From an uncultured Sporosarcina sp. (GTDB lineage: Bacteria; Bacillota; Bacilli; Bacillales_A; Planococcaceae): a stretch of DNA of 38,611 nt. The position numbers were made by a program, and so were the translations under genes. This document shows, piece after piece, positions 32,961 through 38,611 of the stretch. The DNA is taken from assembly GCA_947644645.1 (NCBI GenBank), contig CANSAF010000023.1, forward strand, positions 1 through 38,611. Reading direction: 5' to 3'. The notes below the pieces were generated by a model that did not search any database, was not told the origin of the DNA, and saw nothing but the letters and a program-made list of their open reading frames with translations. Each line of letters opens with the position of its first letter. The first letter of the stretch is position 1.

Positions 32961-33161
32961 ATACGATTCCCTCCATTGTAGTTAGAAGAATTAGATTTAT
33001 CTAGCAATTATATCATTTGTTTGATGGGATATGTAGAAAGATTTTCAGTTTACAAATTTATCCAATGAAAAATGTATCAAAGAGTAATTTTACCTTTAAT
33101 TTGTTAGAATGAAGATAGGGCTTGTTAGTAAAAGAATATTTCCCAGGAAATACAGTGAATC

Positions 33162-33896
33162 ATGAAAGTAGGGATGAACTTGTTAGAAAAATTATTGAAA
33201 GAATCAACATACACGGTGATTTATACAGGTGCGGGGATGTCTACGGAAAGTGGTTTGCCTGATTTTAGATCGAGTCAAACAGGTTTATGGGAACAAAAAG
33301 ATCCGGCGCAAGTTGCCAGTACAGAAGCGCTAAATCGTGATGTGGAAACGTTTTTCCAGTTTTATAGAGAACGCGTACTTGGCGTGAAAGACTGCGAGCC
33401 GCATGAAGGTTATCAAATTTTGGCAAAATGGGAAAAAGAAGGTTTAATCCAATCCATTATTACACAAAATGTAGATGGCTTTCATGCGGAGGCAGGTTCT
33501 AAAAATATAATGGAACTGCATGGTACGCTACAAAAAGTTCATTGCCAAACATGTAAAAAAGAATATGGTAGTGAAATGTACGAACAAGAACATTTTTATT
33601 GTGAATGTGGCGGGAAACTAAGACCATCTGTTATTTTATTTGGCGAATCTTTGCCGGAGGAACCTTTTATGAAAGCTGCGGAAGAAAGTGAGAAGGCAGA
33701 TTTGTTTATTGTCATCGGTTCTTCATTAACCGTTACGCCAGCGAATCAATTTCCGTTAATTGCAAAAGAATGTGGCGCAAAATTAGTCATTATTAATTTG
33801 GAGCCAACGCATTTCGACCATCATGCAGATATTGTTATTCATGATCAAAAAGCAGGTCAAGTATTAAAAGAATTGGATGAGGAAATCTTTAAGTAA
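33162..33896 (+). CDS. cobB: NAD-dependent protein deacylase (sirtuin)
   Basis: This sirtuin of up to 244 residues shows the NAD-binding TGAGMSTESGLPDFRS, QNVDGFH, the catalytic histidine in ELHGT, four zinc cysteines in the CQTC...CEC pattern, and the late GSSLTVTPAN and INLEPTH motifs. It removes acetyl or similar groups from lysines; B. subtilis SrtN is the counterpart. The start is uncertain: ATG 33162 has a distant AGGA, ATG 33174 lies too near AGTAGGG, and TTG 33180 is well spaced from that site. The last 8 bp overlap the end of the converging DUF3298 gene. Confidence 0.92.
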   Translation: MKVGMNLLEKLLKESTYTVIYTGAGMSTESGLPDFRSSQTGLWEQKDPAQVASTEALNRDVETFFQFYRERVLGVKDCEPHEGYQILAKWEKEGLIQSIITQNVDGFHAEAGSKNIMELHGTLQKVHCQTCKKEYGSEMYEQEHFYCECGGKLRPSVILFGESLPEEPFMKAAEESEKADLFIVIGSSLTVTPANQFPLIAKECGAKLVIINLEPTHFDHHADIVIHDQKAGQVLKELDEEIFK

Positions 33897-34500
33897 AAGC
33901 CATCATTTTATCGAGCGGACCATCTTGTTTAATGACATTTTGCAAGTTTAAAAGCGCAATTGGAAAATAAGGGAAGCCCCAATAATATGGTGTAATTTCA
34001 TACAACTGGAAATAAATGACGATTGACGTATCAGCGATATAAAAGTCTTGGTCAGGCCTGATTTCTGTGAAAGGATTCAGAAGATCTACATTCCATTTTT
34101 TTATATCTTCTGTAATAATTGTGGAAATTTCTTTTATATAATTGCTGCCAGGTTTAAAAAGTTCTGCTAATGTAAAAGAATGACCGGTTTTCACATCGAA
34201 AGTGAGCGACTTGACAACGGTCATGCCGTGGGCGCCGCCTGTAAAAGAATAGACGATTAAATTTAAACTTAAAATGCCTCTTTGATTATTTTTAATTTCA
34301 AAATTAGCAATGAGTTCGACTAAACTTGGCTCATAATAATTTTGGTCAATGAGCATTTTATTTAATAAATTGACAATCGCTTGATTAATTTTTAATTCGG
34401 CATCTTTATTTTCAAGATCTGTGACAAGTGGATAATAAACAGTTGCTTGGACGGGCGTATTCTTTAATTTTTCTGTCCGAATTGAAACAGGGAAATCCAT
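33889..34500 (-). CDS. DUF3298/DUF4163 (RsiV-like) domain protein without signal peptide
   Basis: This 203-residue protein has a DUF4163-like N-terminal part (about 5-75, TVYYPLV) and the DUF3298 region with the characteristic SFTGGAHG motif and TFDVKTGHSFTLAELF. Such domains occur in RsiV anti-sigma factors and in PdaC, normally outside the membrane, but this copy has no signal peptide or anchor. The function is unknown. GAAAGGAAGATCGAT precedes the ATG. The gene converges on, and overlaps by 8 bp, the sirtuin gene. Confidence 0.82.
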   Translation of the reverse strand: MDFPVSIRTEKLKNTPVQATVYYPLVTDLENKDAELKINQAIVNLLNKMLIDQNYYEPSLVELIANFEIKNNQRGILSLNLIVYSFTGGAHGMTVVKSLTFDVKTGHSFTLAELFKPGSNYIKEISTIITEDIKKWNVDLLNPFTEIRPDQDFYIADTSIVIYFQLYEITPYYWGFPYFPIALLNLQNVIKQDGPLDKMMAFT

Positions 34501-34605
34501 ATCGATCTTCCTTTCTTTTAAAGCATTATTTTAGTTTATGTTCATTAGGCGGATTGGTGACGAATTGCGGATACTATAAAAAGTGAAAGTATGGAGTGAG
34601 GATCA

Positions 34606-34974
34606 ATGGAGAAAGAATTATTAACACAGCAATCTGGAAAAGACGAAAAGTTTTGGAATAAATTATTGAAATTTGGAAAGAAAATTGGTGAAAAACCGGC
34701 TTATTATAGCCTTCTTTTATATTACACAGCGAAAAGCCCAGATGTTCCAAAATCGTCTAAAATGATTATTGTTGGGGCGCTTAGTTATTTAATTTTCCCA
34801 ATCGATTTAATCCCAGATTTTATTCCAGTTGTTGGATTAGCAGATGATAGTGCGGTTATTATCGCTGCGGTTTATAAGATTATTCAACATATCGATGAAA
34901 ACATCGAAAATCAAGCTAAAGAAAAACTGACACAAATTTTCGGTGAGCCGAAAGAAGAAACTTTAAAATTATAG
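34606..34974 (+). CDS. DUF1232 (YkvA-type) membrane-associated protein
   Basis: This 122-residue protein contains the DUF1232 signature: YYTAKSPDVPKSSKMIIVGALSYLIFPIDLIPDFIPVVGLADD (about 45-87), with the conserved PxDLIPDFIPxxG loop between two hydrophobic segments. The domain is widespread and associated with membranes; its role is not established. GGAGTGAGG precedes the ATG. It is a single-gene unit. Confidence 0.87.
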   Translation: MEKELLTQQSGKDEKFWNKLLKFGKKIGEKPAYYSLLLYYTAKSPDVPKSSKMIIVGALSYLIFPIDLIPDFIPVVGLADDSAVIIAAVYKIIQHIDENIENQAKEKLTQIFGEPKEETLKL

Positions 34975-35063
34975 TAACTACAAGAAGATGTGAGGATTGC
35001 GTTTTCTTTACCGACATGAAGCCCAACAAGCAAAAAAAGCCGCATTTCCACGCATACAAAAAC

Positions 35064-35111
35064 AGGAGGCGTCCAAAAAGTCGTACACTCTCGACTTTTT
35101 GGACAGCCTCC
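35064..35111. terminator. Bidirectional terminator, near-copy of the one at 6490-6552
   Basis: GGAGGC-TCCAAAAAGTCG pairs with CGACTTTTTGGA-GCCTCC. The flanks AAAAACAGGAGGC on the left and GACAGCCTCCCTTT on the right match the terminator near 6500 almost exactly. It can end the DUF1232 gene and, on the other strand, the SAM hydrolase gene. Confidence 0.88.
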
Positions 35112-35113
35112 CT

Positions 35114-35974
35114 TTATTCGTAAATAATGCGCGGTGCTTTTCCAATCACGACTTCCCAATTAGTGCCAGTGCCAATTCGATAAGCATCCGCAAAAGAACC
35201 TTGGTTAATGGCAATGCCAATATTATCTAGAGAATTCACATAGACAAGAGGTTCGCCGATATGTAAGTCGGCAAATGAACGACCGAATGTCATAATATTA
35301 TTATAAACGGTTCTACCGTCAGTTTTAATCGAAACTTCGAAGGAATCTCCGTGTTCGTTCGCAATTTGTCTAAATAAATCACGGCTAATATTTGTCCATA
35401 AATTCCCAAAAGGTTTATCGATAATATCGATATTGCCGTAAATGACTTCATCTTGAATGATAGATTTTTTAAACGGTAAAGAAATAATATCAGCGATTTC
35501 AAGTGCTGGTCCGACTTCTTCAAATTGAATAATGTCAGAAGCAAGCCTCGCGCCTGTGTAGGCAAAAATATCGCGTCCGTGGAAAGTATGCGACTCGCCA
35601 GAATTTGGCAAACGATTTACGGATTCATCAATTTCGCGCATAGCTGTAATGCCAATTGACGCATGAACATGCGTAAGAGTCCCATTATCAGGTGTGACGA
35701 TATAATGGTTATTCGCTGTTTTTGCAACAACCGCACGACGGTCTGAACCCACTCCCGGGTCAACGATAGAAACGAAAACCGTTTCTTCGGGCCAATAATT
35801 AATCGCTTGAAGCAAACGATAAGATGCTTCCCATAAATTATATTGTGGAATTTGATGGGTAATTTCATAAATTGGAATCCCCAATTTCACCGAGTTTGCA
35901 ACCCCATGCATTGCACTGACTGCACCGTCACTATTGCCAAAATCTGATTGAAAAACTAATAAACCTTTTGCCAT
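35114..35974 (-). CDS. SAM hydroxide adenosyltransferase (SAM hydrolase, PF01887 type)
   Basis: This 286-residue enzyme belongs to the DUF62/SAM-hydroxide adenosyltransferase family, which splits S-adenosylmethionine with activated water to adenosine and methionine. The family motifs are visible: QSDFGNSDG at the start, IVDPGVGSDRRA with the Asp and Arg of the catalytic triad, TPDNGTL, and TFHGRDIFAYTGA with the histidine. I chose the ATG at 35974, 8 bases after AAGGAG; a GTG three codons earlier lies in that site. It is preceded by a T-box leader, which suggests amino-acid-starvation control, possibly by methionine. Confidence 0.88.
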   Translation of the reverse strand: MAKGLLVFQSDFGNSDGAVSAMHGVANSVKLGIPIYEITHQIPQYNLWEASYRLLQAINYWPEETVFVSIVDPGVGSDRRAVVAKTANNHYIVTPDNGTLTHVHASIGITAMREIDESVNRLPNSGESHTFHGRDIFAYTGARLASDIIQFEEVGPALEIADIISLPFKKSIIQDEVIYGNIDIIDKPFGNLWTNISRDLFRQIANEHGDSFEVSIKTDGRTVYNNIMTFGRSFADLHIGEPLVYVNSLDNIGIAINQGSFADAYRIGTGTNWEVVIGKAPRIIYE

Positions 35975-35994
35975 GTCTAACACTCCTTGTTTTA

Positions 35995-36304
35995 AAATAA
36001 AAACCCGCCCTTATCAACCAACCGATTGAAAGGACGAGTATATGCTCGTGTTACCACCTTTATTCGTTGCTTATTTGCATAGGCAACCTCTGTCAGTACA
36101 AAATGATATGTGATGCATTTCTGTACTGTGACTTTGATAACGGAAGTCTAATTTCCGCCGCAATTTTCTCATGTATATGATACAGATTCAATGCGGAGCT
36201 CAGAGGCCATTGTTCAAATGGGGTATTTTCACTTCTTTTCAGCTACCGAAGTTTTCTGTAGAAAAACCATCATTTTACTTTTCTCATCATTGCTTTTATT
36301 ATTA
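35995..36304 (-). promoter_or_regulatory. T-box leader with terminator, upstream of the SAM hydrolase gene
   Basis: Read on the minus strand the leader has the T-box features in order: GATGAG and AGTA on the Stem I 5-prime side, the distal loop segment CTACAGAAAACTTCGGTAGCTGAAA, CATTT-GAA pairing back to AGTA-AAATG, TCTGAG of the kink-turn, CCGTTA, the T-box AAGGTGGTAACACG, then terminator CGTCCTT/AAGGGCG followed by TTTTTATTTT (36006-36036). The specifier follows GAA in GAACAATGGCC. AUG (Met), CAA (Gln) and AAU (Asn) are possible registers; AUG fits the gene but is not proven. Confidence 0.85.
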
Positions 36305-36310
36305 TCTAAT

Positions 36311-36339
36311 AATTTACAGGATTTAAAAATAAATGTCAA
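36311..36339 (-). promoter_or_regulatory. Promoter of the T-box transcript
   Basis: TTGACA at 36339-36334 and TAAATT at 36316-36311 are separated by 17 bp on the minus strand, with TG before the -10. Transcription would begin about 5-10 bases before the Stem I sequence. Confidence 0.65.
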
Positions 36340-36427
36340 CTCAATATGCGAGCATTACGAATTATTAAAAATTTATTGGGATTGAGCCATTATGATAAGT
36401 TTACGAGAACTTTGTAGACAAATTTGT

Positions 36428-36462
36428 AAAAAAACTCGAAAGTCTTGTCTTAGACTTTCGAG
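36428..36462 (-). terminator. Terminator overlapping the 3-prime end of the alarmone synthetase gene
   Basis: CTCGAAAGTCT and AGACTTTCGAG form a perfect 11-bp stem with a 6-base loop, followed on the minus strand by TTTTTTT. The stop codon and last codons of the gene (36450 upward) form one arm. Confidence 0.9.
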
Positions 36463-37214
36463 AGGATTTCTGTATCTTTAGTGGGTGATTTTTTTGCAAG
36501 ACGGACCATTTCAAGCAATTGGATTGGAATCTCGTTTGTGATTAATGCCGCTTGGGGATCTACTAATTCATCATTTTCTTTTAGTTCGCTTACTTCTTTA
36601 TGCAATCTTTCCATTTTATAATCGAGTTCCGTTGCAGAAATGGCAGCTTCTTTCAGTTCCTTTGCAAGCCTTTCAGGAATGTCATGATTATATTTGTAAA
36701 ATATTTTATGTTCTAAGCTTGCCCAGAAATCCATTGCAATCGTTCGAATTTGGATTTCGACAAAGACATGTTCTACACAGTCTGACATAAAAACAGGAAT
36801 TTTTACGATTAAATGTAAGCTTTGATAGCCATTTGGCTTTGGATGTTGGATATAATCTTTTCGTTCAACAAGTTCAATATCTTTTTGATTGCAAAGCATT
36901 TCGCTAATGCGGTAGATATCTGAACGAAATGAACAAGTAATGCGAATCCCAGCAATATCTCGAATTTCTTCTTGAATCGTTTCTAATGAAAAATGGCTAT
37001 TTTTTCTCAAAGTTTTTTCGTAAAGACTCTTTGGTGATTTTACACGGGAACTCGTATGTTCAATTGGATTATAATCATGAATATACTGGAATTCTTCTTT
37101 TAAGATGTTTATTTTTGTGTTAATTTCATCTAAGGCAAATTTATATTTCATCATAAATCTTGTTAATTCTTTTTTTATTGCTTTTAATTGGATTAGTTCT
37201 TTTTGATTTTCCAT
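36450..37214 (-). CDS. Small alarmone synthetase (RelQ/YjbM-like GTP pyrophosphokinase)
   Basis: This 254-residue protein is a single-domain (p)ppGpp synthetase. The RelA/SpoT synthetase motifs are present: SRVKSPKSLYEK, RDIAGIRITCSF, NGYQSLHLIV and VEIQIRTIAMDFWASLEHKIFYK. There is no HD hydrolase or TGS/ACT region. It is longer than B. subtilis YjbM or YwaC (about 210 residues), with extra helical sequence at both ends. The ATG at 37214 follows GAGGAG; the frame open further upstream belongs to the preceding gene's end. It lies 26 bp after the unknown protein gene, probably co-transcribed. The terminator stem includes its last codons. Confidence 0.9.
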   Translation of the reverse strand: MENQKELIQLKAIKKELTRFMMKYKFALDEINTKINILKEEFQYIHDYNPIEHTSSRVKSPKSLYEKTLRKNSHFSLETIQEEIRDIAGIRITCSFRSDIYRISEMLCNQKDIELVERKDYIQHPKPNGYQSLHLIVKIPVFMSDCVEHVFVEIQIRTIAMDFWASLEHKIFYKYNHDIPERLAKELKEAAISATELDYKMERLHKEVSELKENDELVDPQAALITNEIPIQLLEMVRLAKKSPTKDTEILSKV

Positions 37215-37240
37215 AGTTTCTCCTCGGGGTTTTAACGTAA

Positions 37241-38491
37241 TTATAGTAAAAGTAGCTCGCCAGTTGCCGCATCGACAGCTGCTGTGGCGCTTAATACACC
37301 ACATAAGACAAATTGATTTTTTGCTGCATCATAAACATAGCTAGGTGTTAGAGAAATAGAATTCATTAACAATTGATAGGCTTGATCTTTTGAAATTTGA
37401 GCGGGGAAAGCTGGTGTAAATCCATCAAAAATTTCAAACAGCTCGTGGTTATCCATGTAATTAAGCACTTCTAACGTATTCTTGTCTAGTAAAATAATCA
37501 GTTTACGTTCGAAAAAAGTGTTTTCTGTTTCGTTTAATTTACAAGTGACTTCGATAAATCCTTCTTCCTTCTGGATTGTCGCAAGCACCCATTTCCCCGA
37601 ATCATTCGGAAGCACCGTTCTACATACGTCAGTGACTGTTGAAAAAATTTCTTGCATGTCATCTTCCGTCAATTCAGGTTCTTTGGACGGTTTTTTATGA
37701 GTCAAAGCTTCTTCAATGGAAACTTCAGGATATGGATTGATTGCTTTTCTTTCGATGGGCTCTTCCAAAGCTTCTTCCCATTTTAATTGCTGATTTACCG
37801 TTGTACTATGCGCATTCATAAAATGTGGAATGATTTGTTTCCCATCATTGGTGATATAAGTTTCCTCAATTGTGTAAATAGAAATCAATTTTTGCTCTTC
37901 TTCAATAGGAACGTATTCGAGCTTAATTTGTTCCTGAATGATGGACTGAACATCAGATAATGTTAAGGTAAAGGCTTCAAATGGCATGTTTTCGTCAAAA
38001 GTTTGTGCACCACTCATATGAAAAGATATCAGTTTTCCAGTTTCATCAAATTCAACTTCAATCATACAATCCGGGCTAATTGGATAACCATGCGCTTCCG
38101 CTTTAAATAAATAGCCGTGATCCAGTGTATCAAAAGCAGAGAAATCTTCTCCGTATTGAAGGCCGGTTTCTTCTTCCACCCATTTGGCAACTTCTTTGAC
38201 AGATTGTGTTTGGAAAATTGTTTTCGTAGAAAAAGATTGATGTTGCACAAAAAGAATATGAATCAGTTTTTCAGTGGTTATATTATAGCTAATAGACGCC
38301 GTGCCAGGCGGATTATAGTCTTCTTCTGCTTGGTCTCGTGTCGCATTTGGAAAAAATTCCAAATCACAAATATAATGCATTTCTCCGTTAAACATCATTT
38401 TTTTATAGCATGAAATCGTTTCGAGTTGATAATGTTCTAATCCGAATTTTTCTGTAAAGTGATTGACTAATTGTTTAAGTTTCTTGTCCAT
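37241..38491 (-). CDS. Large protein of unknown function, possibly YcdB/PepSY-like
   Basis: This 416-residue acidic protein has no signal peptide or membrane helix. It contains two loosely similar halves with PepSY/YcdB-like elements: a helix such as LSDVQSIIQEQI, strands for a baseplate-type sheet (TYITNDGKQIIPHF), and a C-terminal ISKDQAYQLLMNSI...AVDAATGELLLL. The resemblance is weak and I would not name a function. AGGTGACAAG precedes the ATG. It sits first in a unit with the small alarmone synthetase gene, so the two may be co-expressed. Another copy of the intergenic repeat element lies just upstream. Confidence 0.7.
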   Translation of the reverse strand: MDKKLKQLVNHFTEKFGLEHYQLETISCYKKMMFNGEMHYICDLEFFPNATRDQAEEDYNPPGTASISYNITTEKLIHILFVQHQSFSTKTIFQTQSVKEVAKWVEEETGLQYGEDFSAFDTLDHGYLFKAEAHGYPISPDCMIEVEFDETGKLISFHMSGAQTFDENMPFEAFTLTLSDVQSIIQEQIKLEYVPIEEEQKLISIYTIEETYITNDGKQIIPHFMNAHSTTVNQQLKWEEALEEPIERKAINPYPEVSIEEALTHKKPSKEPELTEDDMQEIFSTVTDVCRTVLPNDSGKWVLATIQKEEGFIEVTCKLNETENTFFERKLIILLDKNTLEVLNYMDNHELFEIFDGFTPAFPAQISKDQAYQLLMNSISLTPSYVYDAAKNQFVLCGVLSATAAVDAATGELLLL

Positions 38492-38520
38492 CTTGTCACC
38501 TGTTTCTTTCTTGTAATTTA

Positions 38521-38611
38521 TCCCGCATTAACGGACAGTTAGACTCCCACTTCAAAATTTAAGCAAAAGCGTTAAAGATAAGTGGGAGATCAACTGTCCG
38601 TAAAAGCCCGA
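38521..38611. repeat. Second intergenic hairpin element, cut by window end
   Basis: TCCCGCATTAAC (38521-38532) and GTAAAAGCCCGA (38600-38611) match the boxes of the element near 20341-20391. Between them the arms GGACAGTT/AACTGTCC (38533-38540/38592-38599) and ACTCCCACTT/AAGTGGGAG (38543-38552/38580-38588) form a nested stem with a sequence unrelated to the TGGCTGT/ACAGCCA of the other copy. A GATTGGTTCAACTAAC box may continue beyond the window. Confidence 0.82.

Noticed and set aside
36191-36385. Plus-strand 64-residue reading frame
   Set aside because: It runs antisense through the T-box leader and its promoter and has no ribosome site.

Overview
The window is an AT-rich, densely coded stretch of low-GC Gram-positive chromosome. 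Lipoprotein signals, AGGAGG-type ribosome sites with ATG, GTG and TTG starts, an FMN riboswitch, a T-box leader, a sigma-B-like promoter, and an OpuA system with a GbsR-type regulator all fit Bacillales. Gene content and the intergenic repeats suggest the Planococcaceae (Solibacillus, Lysinibacillus or Sporosarcina-like); that placement is inference, and no rRNA or tRNA gene is present to confirm it. I see no phage, transposase, CRISPR array, integron or toxin cluster. This is mainly core genome, and the unusual material lies between the genes.

Layout. 1-1.5 kb: end of proB, then proA. 1.7-5.2 kb: a leftward operon of response regulator, sensor kinase and Sco1-type copper chaperone, divergent from a lipoprotein with two YtkA-like domains; the shared promoter region carries an 11-bp-spaced direct repeat. 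5.5-7.1 kb: an OsmC protein, a glutaredoxin translationally coupled to a 43-residue membrane protein with a palindrome inside its promoter, and a GbsR-type regulator. 7.3-11.4 kb: betaine ABC transporter opuAA-AB-AC followed, after a terminator, by a second opuAC. 11.6-15.4 kb: FMN riboswitch and ribD-ribE-ribBA-ribH. 15.4-20.8 kb: MFS exporter, ASCH protein, membrane protein, a DUF5610-like protein, oligoendopeptidase F, a repeat element and a small unknown protein. 21-24.3 kb: soluble chemoreceptor plus aldehyde dehydrogenase (arranged like yfmS-yfmT) and a DoxX protein. 24.3-30 kb: unknown lipoprotein-like protein, thioesterase, two small membrane proteins, dicarboxylate or glutamate symporter, YitT-type protein, histidine phosphatase, Fsr-type exporter. 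30.2-35 kb: BCCT betaine transporter behind a sigma-B-like promoter, two phosphatases, a sirtuin, a DUF3298 protein and a DUF1232 protein. 35.1-38.6 kb: SAM hydrolase behind a T-box, small alarmone synthetase, a large unknown protein, and another repeat element cut by the window edge.

How parts work together. Proline synthesis, OpuA with two binding proteins, the GbsR-type regulator and the BCCT carrier all serve osmoprotection. The Sco/kinase/regulator/YtkA block looks like an envelope copper or cytochrome oxidase assembly regulon. The rib operon is a complete riboflavin module under FMN feedback.

The best candidates for something little described are: (i) a dispersed element whose hairpin arms change sequence but stay complementary between conserved boxes (20285-20458 and 38521-38611); (ii) two degenerate 21-bp-period intergenic arrays (1530-1652 and 5329-5450); (iii) a T-box in front of a SAM-hydrolase gene; (iv) the palindrome-controlled glutaredoxin and coupled small membrane protein; and (v) a family of terminators sharing a GAAAGTC core, two of which reach into the end of a coding sequence.
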